Shown: piece by piece, positions 14,701 to 21,346 of the stretch
How the letters are laid out: every line of letters begins with the position of its first letter
Position numbering within the stretch: the stretch's first letter is position 1
DNA from: Faecalicatena sp.
Lineage (GTDB): Bacteria; Bacillota; Clostridia; Lachnospirales; Lachnospiraceae
Direction: 5' to 3'
DNA: 24,544 bases
NCBI GenBank assembly: GCA_009774255.1
Contig: VSNK01000041.1
Location: 1 to 24,544 of the forward strand
Notes under the pieces: model-generated
Databases searched by the model: none
The model's input: only the letters and a program-made list of their open reading frames with translations
Told to the model about the DNA's origin: nothing
Made by a program: the position numbers and the translations under genes

Positions 14701-15011
14701 AAAAGGGAAAATCCGAAAGTGTGGACTATTCCACGGAAGTGCTCTCGCCGATGTATGACAATATCTATGTGAAAAAGTTCGTGCTGTTCGCCAATGAGAC
14801 GTTAAAATATTATTTCAAAGAGACGATTGACGGGAATTCCTACCGAAGCGAAAAAGAGAGCTGCAGCAAGGAGATCAGAGAAGGGGAGAACGGGCGTTAT
14901 GGCAGACTCAACGATATCCTGCTTTCGGAAGGAAGCATACGCGAATCGAGAATGAAGGCATATGCCCAGGAGGATATGATCGCTACGCATATGTTTGAAA
15001 ATGAAGCGTAA
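11718..15011 (+). CDS. DUF5717-type giant Ig/helical-repeat protein
   Basis: This protein of about 1,097 aa resembles the uncharacterised DUF5717 family of Lachnospiraceae. Residues about 15-115 look like an Ig-like beta domain (EVYKGSFSLQNQGEGTIRG and FTIVCNGGEFDIAFTAII, as in HYDIN/ASPM-type domains). A second such domain lies around 195-290 (SRISTEEFIGNSYRMEYII, FGQIILESPYETLTYEIVV). The remaining 800 residues are almost all helical and rich in Tyr, Leu and Glu, like a TPR-type solenoid. No signal peptide or membrane helix is seen, so it is probably cytoplasmic. Two starts compete: GTG at 11709 has no ribosome binding site, while AGGTGA at 11707-11712 sits 5 bases before the TTG at 11718, so the TTG is preferred. 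It heads a three-gene operon. Function is unknown; a scaffold role is inferred. Confidence 0.85.
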   Translation: MKNKIKRLSKGDFHIPQPDIIFSETHITMRVGEGEVYKGSFSLQNQGEGTIRGLVYPSSFRMRCEEQGFDGNPVNIYYVYDGTGLVPGHVEHGRFTIVCNGGEFDIAFTAIIEKPFVMTRYGKVQSLEDFKKLSFQDPAEAEKLFRSRDFYEILKYEDKRIQALYDNMRKWELDQQALEEFLVGCKQKEKIFLTLEEESRAFISLTETRKEIFTIKKNTWGHLLIDVHTESDFLTIERSRISTEEFIGNSYRMEYIIHDDRLHKGSNFGQIILESPYETLTYEIVVEKNVDRDEDHHSQEQEFASILKGFLQYEAGKKELSTWTEEALRRVERLRKKSDKNDMYLLVNAHISLIGNKMEEAKVLLESYNYNRFAIGKNAELSSYYLYLTTLLSNDSIGQRRVAEEISKYYMKHPESWKILCMLVQVDSEYKILSERLRVMENLFYEEKPHSLIFYLVVFRCFREKSTSLKKLGMFEVRVLFFAAKYKLMTKELALYTANLASQLKSFDKHLYNTLELCYKMYPESMILTAICTLLIKGNCVDNIYFRWYEKAVKSEQKIAQLYEFYMASVKEMQFKKALPRSVYLYFMHGNTLNYHKLAFLYSNLITYVDEGSEIYAHYRDEIEAFAWNQMERRHIDEHLRIIYKRFVAERLMTPDRVKALYDICHAYEITTKVRNMKFIHVVSEDGNITQTVPYTEEGAQVFLYSKTDRLVWESRTGRHYTDSIPYESKRLFYELRYMDMCKRYLNGMRLRRPEEETEELTLETVRSVGLEQFTEEELFALCSKTIRETNYEVDDFLTFICFELFKKGQFDKITLTYLADYYCGATTDMKRLWREAKDYEVHTHKLGERILTQMLYAEEIFAEVPVFEDYYAEGAYFRLQQAYLAYMSREYVAEDRKISRSVIDIICREYEKGEDTIDICKIAVLKYYSDKDYTPSQRRTLKKFLQELCGKQLYFPFYLSYEKDWLIELQLWDKTLIEYKGQKGSRVMLYYQLQKGKSESVDYSTEVLSPMYDNIYVKKFVLFANETLKYYFKETIDGNSYRSEKESCSKEIREGENGRYGRLNDILLSEGSIRESRMKAYAQEDMIATHMFENEA

Positions 15012-15032
15012 AAGATACTCACGGCTGATTGC

Positions 15033-15230
15033 GTTACAGTTCGCGGCCGGTTAGGAGTTGTAGAAAAATAAGTGATACAGATTGCGCAGGATATTTCTTC
15101 GGATGTGCAGGTCAAAAAACGCAGGCGTAGTGGGCTACGTCGAGGCTTTTTGACCTGTGCAGCCGGAGAAATAGACAAGTCAAGATGTGTCAGTTATTTT
15201 TCTACAACTCCTTAGGCCGTGAACTGTAAC
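15033..15230. repeat. GTTACAGTTC palindrome split by an insertion
   Basis: GTTACAGTTCGCGGCC (15033-15048) and GGCCGTGAACTGTAAC (15215-15230) are complementary at 15 of 16 positions. They are separated by the 158 bp foldback element and its TTA flanks. Removing the element and one TTA restores a simple palindrome with a 5 nt loop, so the foldback element landed in the loop of a pre-existing repeat. Confidence 0.8.
15054..15211 (+). mobile_element. 158 bp foldback (MITE-like) element, copy B
   Basis: GGAGTTGTAG at the left and CTACAACTCC at the right are inverted termini, and the arms pair imperfectly over about 75 bp around a loop near GTAGTGGGCTAC. TTA flanks both ends (15051-15053 and 15212-15214). 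It is the inverted twin of copy A at 2761-2918, with five differences in 158 positions by eye. It lies between two genes of one apparent operon, and as RNA it would form a long hairpin in the message. Confidence 0.82.
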
Positions 15231-15273
15231 AGGCGGGAATGGCAATAAGAAATTGTGAAGGAGGCTGATTTGC

Positions 15274-16557
15274 ATGGGGCAGGGAAATATGATAGGATAT
15301 GAGATCACGGAGAAAATGTGCCAGATTAGCTATTACAGCGACCAACAGTCAGAACCTGAGACTCTGGAAGTAGATGCCGACAATTATCAGATCCCGCTCC
15401 TGATCGGGAGGCTCAGGGACACATGGGCCTATGGAAAGGAGGCGAAGCGTCTGGTCACCATCAAGGAAGGTTTTGTCGTGACCAGGCTTCTGGAACGAAG
15501 CCTTGCGGGAGAGAAGATCGACTGCGGGGAAGAGACTTATGATGCGGTCTGGCTGCTGTCGAAGTTTATCCAGCTGTCCCTGCAGCAGTTTCCGGTGATC
15601 GACGGAATCGTGTTCAGTGTGCCGGAGCTGCGTGAGGAGCTTGCGCAGATGCTCCGGGGGATCGCGGTGCGGATGGGAATTGAAAAGCAGCATATTTTCA
15701 TCCAGGATTATAAAGAAAGCTTCTGCAATTACCTGTTCTATCAGCCAAAGGAACTGTGGCAGTATGAGGCGGCATTGTTCTGCTGTGACAGGAATGAGAT
15801 CAAGGCATTTATGCTTCGGCGCCTCAAGCCGGGGCTGGGGGGCGGCAAGACGACCTTCGTGACGGTGGATGAGGTGGCAAGCGCCCATATGAAGGAACTG
15901 GCGGCGGTATATCCGGTTCTGAATGAGGATAAGGCAAAGGAGGCGGACGCGCGGTTTTGTAAGTTCATCCAGAGCGTGTTTGACAAGAGAATCGTTTCCT
16001 CGGTCTTTCTGACCGGGGAGGGCTTTGAGAACAACTGGTATCCTAAGTCCCTGCGGGTACTCTGCAACGGGCGGAGAGCGTTTATCGGAAATAATCTGTA
16101 CAGCAAGGGGGCATGCTATACCGCGTTCCGCAAGATGTACATGCATATCGAGAATCCGGTCTATCTGTCGGAAAGTAAGCTGACGGATCAGATCACCGTG
16201 AATATGCGGGTGAACGGCCAGGAAATGTGGTATCCGATCGTGTCCTGGGGAGCGCAGTGGTATGAGTGCAACAACCAGTGGGAAGTGCTGGTAGAAGATA
16301 TGGACAGCATTGAACTGCATGTGGAATCTCTGGTACAGGGGTCTTTGCGGAATGAATTGATCTCGCTGGAGAAGTTCCCGAAGCGCGCGGAATATTCCAT
16401 GCGGCTGCAGATAGAGACATTGCTTTTAGATGAAAAGACTTGCAAAATTACGGTGCGGGACGTAGGCTTCGGAGAATTTTTCCTGCCTACGGATTTCCAT
16501 GCGGAAAAGATTATACATTTAGGAGGCAACGATGGGAAGTTTGGTTCTTTGTCATGA
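15274..16557 (+). CDS. DUF5716-type divergent Hsp70/actin-fold protein
   Basis: This 427 aa protein resembles the DUF5716 family found beside DUF5717 in Lachnospiraceae. Its layout recalls Hsp70/actin-type ATPases. The N-terminus IGYEITEKMCQISYY sits where phosphate-1 (IGIDLGTT) would be. VFSVPELREELAQMLRGIAVRMGI then IFIQDYKESFCNYL parallels the Hsp70 stretch VPAYF...NEPTAAALAY. VFLTGEGFENNW and NNLYSKGACYTA look like the adenosine region. Phosphate-2, normally DLGGGT, appears as FCCDRNEI, so ATP hydrolysis may be lost. The C-terminal 110 residues look like a beta-rich domain (YSMRLQIETLLLDEKTCKITVRDVGFGEFF). AGGAGG lies nine bases before the ATG. Its 3' end overlaps the next gene by 26 bases, implying translational coupling. 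Confidence 0.8.
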   Translation: MGQGNMIGYEITEKMCQISYYSDQQSEPETLEVDADNYQIPLLIGRLRDTWAYGKEAKRLVTIKEGFVVTRLLERSLAGEKIDCGEETYDAVWLLSKFIQLSLQQFPVIDGIVFSVPELREELAQMLRGIAVRMGIEKQHIFIQDYKESFCNYLFYQPKELWQYEAALFCCDRNEIKAFMLRRLKPGLGGGKTTFVTVDEVASAHMKELAAVYPVLNEDKAKEADARFCKFIQSVFDKRIVSSVFLTGEGFENNWYPKSLRVLCNGRRAFIGNNLYSKGACYTAFRKMYMHIENPVYLSESKLTDQITVNMRVNGQEMWYPIVSWGAQWYECNNQWEVLVEDMDSIELHVESLVQGSLRNELISLEKFPKRAEYSMRLQIETLLLDEKTCKITVRDVGFGEFFLPTDFHAEKIIHLGGNDGKFGSLS

Positions 16558-17299
16558 GAGACATGCGACGCATCCGTATGAGATCACACGGATTCACTGC
16601 AAGATTTTTACAATAGAAGAATTGTGCTATTATCTCTGCAATAACCTGTATCTGATTGATTATACGATCATGAATGAGCAGTTGTGCGTGTGGCTGGATG
16701 AAGAGCTGGGTATGAGTGCGCTGGCGGGGCAGCTTCGGGATGTGATCCGTATGCATGGCTCCATTGAAAAATTTGTACTGACCATCCTGAAGGACTCCCG
16801 GATCTACCGGGATCCGGAGATGATCCGGATCCAGAACGTACTGGAAAGACTGAAAAACCAGAAGGATATTGAGCGGCAGAAGTATAAGGGCGATAACCTG
16901 CTGGAGAGCGGGGAGATCGAAGAGGCGATCCTTGTCTACCAGGCGATTCTGAATCAGGAAAAGGACGAGAGCGTGGACGCAAAGTTTTACGGCAGAATCT
17001 ATGCCGGGCTGGGCGCGGCTTACGGGAGGCTCTTCTTGTATCAGGAGTCAGCGAGGATGTATGACCGGGCCTATCAGATCTGTGAGGATCCCAGGCTTCT
17101 GAAGCCTTATCTCTATGCGTCGTACAAGTATATGTCTCTGGAGGAATATCATATCCTGCTGACCAAGCATGATAACTATGTGGAGATCAATGCGAAGATG
17201 CGACAGGAGATGGAGGATATCCGAAACGGGATGCAGTTGGAGCTGAATGATGTGCTTCTGGAAAAGTGGAAAAGACAGTACCGCAGAAGCCATATATAG
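16532..17299 (+). CDS. TPR-like partner protein of the DUF5716 operon
   Basis: This 255 aa soluble protein has two parts. The N-terminal 100 residues (PYEITRIHCKIFTIEELCYYLCNNLYLIDYTIMNEQLCVWLDEELG) form a helical domain that I cannot assign. Residues about 110-225 look like tetratricopeptide repeats (KYKGDNLLESGEIEEAILVYQAIL, FYGRIYAGLGAAYGRLFLYQESARMYDRAYQI). TPR units usually mediate protein contacts, including co-chaperone contacts with Hsp70/Hsp90, which fits the Hsp70-like neighbour by inference. AGGAGG is five bases before the ATG and lies inside the 3' end of the preceding gene, so the two are translationally coupled. It is the last gene of the operon, and a short hairpin with a T-tract follows at 17365. 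Confidence 0.8.
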   Translation: MGSLVLCHERHATHPYEITRIHCKIFTIEELCYYLCNNLYLIDYTIMNEQLCVWLDEELGMSALAGQLRDVIRMHGSIEKFVLTILKDSRIYRDPEMIRIQNVLERLKNQKDIERQKYKGDNLLESGEIEEAILVYQAILNQEKDESVDAKFYGRIYAGLGAAYGRLFLYQESARMYDRAYQICEDPRLLKPYLYASYKYMSLEEYHILLTKHDNYVEINAKMRQEMEDIRNGMQLELNDVLLEKWKRQYRRSHI

Positions 17300-17314
17300 T
17301 TCTAAGGAAAAAAT

Positions 17315-17481
17315 GTTACAGTTCACTCCGCGCCATTCGCAAAACGCATCTTCGATGCTTTTCCGCCGCTTTGCGGCTATTTTTGCTCATAAACCGGCGC
17401 TCCCTTCGTCAGCCGCTGTCATGATAAGTCCTTGTGCAAGCACAAACTTATCATGACAGCGGCTGACGAGTGAATAGTAAC
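17315..17481. repeat. GTTACAGTTCAC-bounded cluster with 22 bp hairpin
   Basis: The outer ends GTTACAGTTCACTC (17315-17328) and GAGTGAATAGTAAC (17468-17481) are complementary at 12 of 14 positions. Inside are GCATC-TTC-GATGC, GCCGC-TTT-GCGGC and a perfect 22 bp inverted repeat (17408-17429 with 17446-17467) extended by a TTGTGC/GCACAA stem. It is non-coding and of the same class as 5494-5655. Confidence 0.75.
17365..17384 (+). terminator. Possible terminator of the DUF5716 operon
   Basis: GCCGC (17365-17369), loop TTT, GCGGC (17373-17377), then TATTTTTG. The stem is short but GC-rich and is the only hairpin with a following T-tract after the operon. It lies inside the stem-loop cluster. Confidence 0.4.
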
Positions 17482-17520
17482 GAAAAAATACCAAATTTGG
17501 TTATTTTAGGTACAAATATC

Positions 17521-17549
17521 TTGACGTGATACGACAAAACCTTTAAAAT
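17521..17549 (+). promoter_or_regulatory. Likely ppdK promoter
   Basis: TTGACG (17521-17526) and TAAAAT (17544-17549) are 17 bp apart, each one mismatch from consensus. Transcription should begin near 17556, only a few bases before the foldback element, so the element becomes part of the ppdK leader of about 205 nt. Confidence 0.7.
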
Positions 17550-17563
17550 AAAAATGCGACTTA

Positions 17564-17716
17564 GGAACTGTTCAGAAATAAATTAGTCAGACGGCGCTGG
17601 ATAAATGTTCATCTGCAAAGAAGAAAATCGCAGGCGTAGCAGGCTGCGTCAAGATTTTCTGATGCGGCAGATGGGCAGTTAGACAGGTCGAATGACTAAT
17701 TTATCGTGACAGTTCC
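17564..17716 (+). mobile_element. 153 bp foldback element, divergent family member
   Basis: GGAACTGT at 17564 and ACAGTTCC ending at 17716 are inverted termini, flanked by TTA (17561-17563 and 17717-17719). The inner arms carry AAATTAGTCA and TGACTAATTT. The central core CGCAGGCGTAG...GGCTGCGTC matches the core of copies A and B although the arms differ, so it belongs to the same superfamily. No ORF is present. Confidence 0.75.
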
Positions 17717-17760
17717 TTAACCAAGCATAGCAAAATATATTTTAGGGAGGTCATTAGGAC

Positions 17761-20391
17761 ATGGCAAAATGGGTTTATATGTTTACGGAAGGTAACGCTG
17801 ATATGCGTAACCTGCTCGGCGGAAAAGGTGCGAACCTTGCTGAGATGACAAATCTGGGTCTTCCGGTACCGCAGGGATTCACAATCACAACAGAAGCCTG
17901 CACACAGTATTATGAAGACGGCAGGGCCATCAATGACGAAATTATGGGTCAGATCATGGAAGCGATCACGAAGATGGAAGATGTTACCGGCAAGAAGTTC
18001 GGTGACAAGGAGAATCCGCTTCTGGTTTCTGTTCGTTCCGGAGCAAGAGCATCCATGCCTGGTATGATGGATACGATTCTGAACCTGGGCCTGAATGAGG
18101 AGGTTGTGGACGTACTGGCAGAGAAGTCAGGCAACCCTCGTTGGGCATGGGACTGCTACAGAAGATTTATCCAGATGTACTCAGATGTTGTTATGGAAGT
18201 CGGCAAGAAGTATTTTGAAGAACTGATCGACAAGATGAAAGAGGAAAAGGGAGTAAAGCAGGACGTAGAACTGACTGCGGAAGACCTGAAAGCCCTTGCC
18301 GGACAGTTTAAGGATGAATACAAAGAGAAGATCGGAGCAGATTTCCCGACTGACCCGAAGGAACAGCTCATGGGAGCTATCAAGGCCGTATTCCGTTCCT
18401 GGGACAACCCGAGGGCGAATGTATACCGCCGTGACAATGATATCCCGTATTCATGGGGAACTGCTGTCAATGTACAGATGATGGCATTCGGCAACATGGG
18501 AGATGACTGCGGAACAGGTGTTGCATTTACCAGAGATCCTGCTACGGGCGAGAATGGCCTGTTCGGTGAGTTCCTGACGAACGCACAGGGCGAGGACGTG
18601 GTTGCAGGTGTCCGCACTCCGATGCATATTTCCGAGATGGAAGAGAAATTCCCGGAGGCATTTGTACAGTTCAAGGATGTGTGCAAGACTCTGGAAGGAC
18701 ATTACAGAGACATGCAGGATATGGAATTTACCGTTGAGCACGGCAAGCTGTATATGCTGCAGACAAGAAATGGAAAGAGAACCGCTCAGGCTGCTTTGAA
18801 GATCGCATGTGACCTGGTAGATGAGGGAATGCGCACAGAGGAAGAAGCAGTTGCAATGATCGACCCGAGAAACCTGGATACTCTGCTTCATCCGCAGTTT
18901 GACGCAGCGGCGCTGAAGGCAGCGACACCGGTCGCAAAGGCACTTGGTGCTTCACCTGGAGCTGCGTGCGGTAAGATCGTATTCTCCGCAGACGACGCAA
19001 AAGAGTGGGCTGCAAGAGGAGAGAAGGTTGTTCTGGTTCGTCTGGAGACTTCTCCGGAAGATATCGAGGGTATGAAGGCAGCACAGGGTATCCTGACTGT
19101 CCGCGGCGGTATGACAAGCCATGCGGCCGTAGTAGCTCGTGGTATGGGCAGATGCTGCGTATCCGGCTGCGGCGATATCGCGATGGACGAAGAGAATAAG
19201 AAGTTCACATTGGCCGGAAAAGAATACCATGAAGGAGATCCAATCTCGATCAATGGTTCTACCGGAAATATTTATGACGGAATTATCCCGACCGTTGACG
19301 CAACGATCGCAGGTGAATTCGGAAGAATCATGGCATGGGCTGACAAGTACAGAACCATGAAGGTTCGTACAAATGCCGATACACCGGCGGACGCGAAGAA
19401 AGCACGTGAGCTTGGCGCAGAAGGTATCGGCCTTTGCCGTACGGAGCATATGTTCTTTGAGGGCAACAGAATCGATGCGTTCCGTGAGATGATCTGTGCT
19501 GAGACCGTAGAGGAGAGGGAAGCGGCTCTGGAAAAGATCCTTCCGGAACAGCAGGGAGATTTCGAGAAGCTGTATGAGGCTCTGGAAGGCAACCCGGTTA
19601 CGATTCGTTTCCTGGATCCGCCGCTCCATGAATTCGTTCCGACAGAGGAAGAGGACATCAAGAAGCTGGCTGATGCACAGGGCAAGACCGTAGAGCAGAT
19701 CAAGACGATCATCGACAGCCTGCACGAATTCAACCCGATGATGGGACACCGTGGATGCCGTCTGGCAGTGACCTATCCGGAGATCGCAAAGATGCAGACA
19801 AAAGCTGTTATCCGTGCGGCAATTGATGTTCAGAAGGCACATCCGGACTGGAACGTAAAACCAGAGATCATGATCCCGTTGATCGGTGATATCAAAGAAT
19901 TGAAGTATGTGAAGAAATTTGTTGTGGAGACCGCGGACGCTGAGATCGAAGCAGCAGGCGTGAAGTTAGAGTATGAAGTGGGAACTATGATCGAGATCCC
20001 GAGAGCAGCCCTGACTGCGGACGAGATTGCGAAGGAAGCTGACTTCTTCTGCTTCGGTACAAACGATCTGACACAGATGACATACGGCTTCTCACGTGAT
20101 GATGCGGGCAAATTCCTGGAGGCTTATTATGACGCGAAGATCTTCGAGAACGATCCGTTCGCAAAGCTGGATCAGACTGGTGTAGGCAAGCTGATGGAGA
20201 TGTCCATTAATCTTGGCAAGCCGGTGAATCCGAACCTTCATATCGGTATCTGCGGAGAGCATGGCGGAGATCCTTCTTCCGTAGAGTTCTGCAATAAGAT
20301 TGGATTGAACTATGTATCCTGCTCACCGTTCCGTGTACCGATCGCAAGACTGGCAGCGGCACAGGCGGCGATTGCTAATGTAGGAAAATAG
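17761..20391 (+). CDS. ppdK: Pyruvate, phosphate dikinase
   Basis: This 876 aa enzyme interconverts pyruvate + ATP + Pi and PEP + AMP + PPi. In fermentative clostridia it is often used glycolytically to save energy. Domains in order are an N-terminal ATP-grasp (GGKGANLAEMTNLGLPVPQGF, SVRSGARASMPGMMDTILNLG), a central phosphohistidine swivel domain with catalytic His454 in TSHAAVVARGMG, and a C-terminal PEP/pyruvate TIM barrel (EGIGLCRTEHMF, GTNDLTQMTYGFSRDD) with the active-site Cys831 in GICGEHGGDP. His and Cys numbering is close to the Clostridium symbiosum enzyme (His455, Cys831). Length is full. GGGAGG lies 10 bases before the ATG. It is the last recognisable chromosomal gene before the accessory module. 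Confidence 0.98.
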   Translation: MAKWVYMFTEGNADMRNLLGGKGANLAEMTNLGLPVPQGFTITTEACTQYYEDGRAINDEIMGQIMEAITKMEDVTGKKFGDKENPLLVSVRSGARASMPGMMDTILNLGLNEEVVDVLAEKSGNPRWAWDCYRRFIQMYSDVVMEVGKKYFEELIDKMKEEKGVKQDVELTAEDLKALAGQFKDEYKEKIGADFPTDPKEQLMGAIKAVFRSWDNPRANVYRRDNDIPYSWGTAVNVQMMAFGNMGDDCGTGVAFTRDPATGENGLFGEFLTNAQGEDVVAGVRTPMHISEMEEKFPEAFVQFKDVCKTLEGHYRDMQDMEFTVEHGKLYMLQTRNGKRTAQAALKIACDLVDEGMRTEEEAVAMIDPRNLDTLLHPQFDAAALKAATPVAKALGASPGAACGKIVFSADDAKEWAARGEKVVLVRLETSPEDIEGMKAAQGILTVRGGMTSHAAVVARGMGRCCVSGCGDIAMDEENKKFTLAGKEYHEGDPISINGSTGNIYDGIIPTVDATIAGEFGRIMAWADKYRTMKVRTNADTPADAKKARELGAEGIGLCRTEHMFFEGNRIDAFREMICAETVEEREAALEKILPEQQGDFEKLYEALEGNPVTIRFLDPPLHEFVPTEEEDIKKLADAQGKTVEQIKTIIDSLHEFNPMMGHRGCRLAVTYPEIAKMQTKAVIRAAIDVQKAHPDWNVKPEIMIPLIGDIKELKYVKKFVVETADAEIEAAGVKLEYEVGTMIEIPRAALTADEIAKEADFFCFGTNDLTQMTYGFSRDDAGKFLEAYYDAKIFENDPFAKLDQTGVGKLMEMSINLGKPVNPNLHIGICGEHGGDPSSVEFCNKIGLNYVSCSPFRVPIARLAAAQAAIANVGK

Positions 20392-20522
20392 AGGAACGCA
20401 AATATTTCTACTTCACAACGCTTGTTATTACAAGGAAAGATGTGCAGGAGTACATGAAACATCATTCCGAGTATACAAAGGCGAACCGATTTAAAGATAT
20501 TATTTGCAAAATCTATATATAA
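20391..20522 (+). pseudogene. Possible orphan coding remnant
   Basis: The frame reads RKYFYFTTLVITRKDVQEY then MKHHSEYTKANRFKDIICKIYI before TAA. The composition looks protein-like, but there is no start codon with a ribosome binding site, and I cannot assign a family. It could be the 3' end of a gene cut off by insertion, or chance. Confidence 0.25.
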
Positions 20523-20663
20523 TGATCGAAAGGGAGGCTTTGGCTTCCCTTTCGTGTATCTGAAAAAGATACATTCTCTCGATTAGGGCTAAATCCTAAA
20601 AGCTATGGCTTTAAAGGACTTAGTCCTTTTTATATGCAAAAAATAATTTAAGGAGGTTCATGT
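20392..20663. other. ppdK-accessory junction, possible att region
   Basis: This 272 bp stretch lies between ppdK and the first accessory gene. It contains an open frame of about 45 codons running out of ppdK without a start codon (ends at TAA 20520-20522), a hairpin with 9 bp arms (20527-20535 with 20546-20554), a small TGTATCT/AGATACA stem (about 20555-20573) and a strong terminator-like hairpin (20585-20631). If the module is an integrated element, its left end should lie here. No duplicated att core can be recognised because the right end is outside the window. Confidence 0.5.
20585..20631 (+). terminator. Strong terminator-like hairpin
   Basis: AGGGCTAAATCCT (20585-20597) pairs with AGGACTTAGTCCT (20615-20627) with one G-T pair and one mismatch. 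An inner AAAGC/GCTTT stem follows, and a T-tract runs to 20631. It may end ppdK transcription or insulate the accessory module. Confidence 0.65.
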
Positions 20664-21182
20664 ATGAACAACACAGCGTTAAGAGCAGGAGCGCAGAGCG
20701 CCAACAACACACACATGGTTTTTGCAAACGAGGAACATGAGAAGTTTTATTATGAAAAACTGGAACAGGCGAGGTATCAGGACTGCTATCACAAGGCTTT
20801 GATCTACATTCTCGGTATTTCAGAGGATACGAGGAACCATTTCAGCCAGATTTATGATATGAAGTCCGGATTCATCAAGCCGGAGTGCCTGCACCAGGGC
20901 TGGCAGACAAGCGGCAGTGTCCGGGTGGTAAGGATTGCTTTTAACCTTTACACAGACGGTACTCCGAGTGTTGACGATTATAAGCGCAAGGACGAACAGA
21001 TTAGAGAGTGCAGGGAGTATTCGGTAAGCGATATTTTCTGTTGCGGCTATGCACTGTACTTCTGGCAAGGCATTCAGCTCCGTTATCCGGAATACTGCCA
21101 GAAACAGCGGTCTATTGAGGAAATCCTTGCAGAAATGGAGAGGAAACGTGCTGAAAATTCGACTGATGGGAACGAAGAATGA
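20664..21182 (+). CDS. DUF6075-like mobile-element protein
   Basis: This 172 aa soluble protein resembles the DUF6075 family, an uncharacterised group common at the edge of Firmicute conjugative elements. Family-like stretches are FANEEHEKFYYEKLEQARYQDCYHKALIYILGI, TRNHFSQIYDMKSGFIKP, GWQTSGSVRVVRIAFNLY and FCCGYALYFWQGIQLRYPEYC. The last 25 residues are charged and helical. AAGGAGG lies nine or so bases before the ATG. It starts a run of closely packed genes continuing into parA, parB and repA; the next frame begins inside its 3' end, so the genes are probably co-transcribed. Function is unknown. Confidence 0.75.
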   Translation: MNNTALRAGAQSANNTHMVFANEEHEKFYYEKLEQARYQDCYHKALIYILGISEDTRNHFSQIYDMKSGFIKPECLHQGWQTSGSVRVVRIAFNLYTDGTPSVDDYKRKDEQIRECREYSVSDIFCCGYALYFWQGIQLRYPEYCQKQRSIEEILAEMERKRAENSTDGNEE

Positions 21183-21330
21183 TATTAAGTGGTTCGAGAA
21201 GCTCCTGCAAAGGCAGCCTAAAGTGGCTGTGACGGAAGTTTCCGAACTGTACCGGAACAAGGGTATAAACAGGTATTACCGGGCTTATGTGGAAGTGCAG
21301 AAAGCCAACATCAAAGAAAAAACTAACTAA
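21148..21330 (+). CDS. DUF3970-like small protein
   Basis: This 60 aa protein resembles the small DUF3970 group: a beta strand KIRLMGTKNDIKWFEKLL, then a helix and a strand (VAVTEVSELYRNKGINRYYRAYVEVQ). The GTG start at 21148 has GGAGAGG just upstream and lies inside the last codons of the preceding gene, giving a 35 base overlap and implying coupled translation. An ATG at 21166 is an alternative start. Such proteins are frequent companions of parA in phages and conjugative elements. Function is unknown. Confidence 0.6.
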   Translation: MLKIRLMGTKNDIKWFEKLLQRQPKVAVTEVSELYRNKGINRYYRAYVEVQKANIKEKTN

Positions 21331-21346
21331 ACGGAGGAATAAAACC

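Larger units (their letters stand above)
17300..17760. other. 461 bp intergenic region before ppdK
   Basis: No gene is visible here. From left to right it holds a stem-loop cluster bounded by GTTACAGTTCACTC-type ends (17315-17481) that includes a possible operon terminator (17365-17384). It then holds a strong promoter (17521-17549), a 153 bp foldback element (17564-17716) and the ppdK ribosome binding site (GGGAGG at about 17745-17750). Confidence 0.7.

Noticed and set aside
13266..14702. 478-codon minus-strand ORF inside the DUF5717-type gene
   Set aside because: It is a long antisense frame without start signals. The plus-strand protein has coherent composition and operon context, so the antisense frame is a codon-bias shadow.
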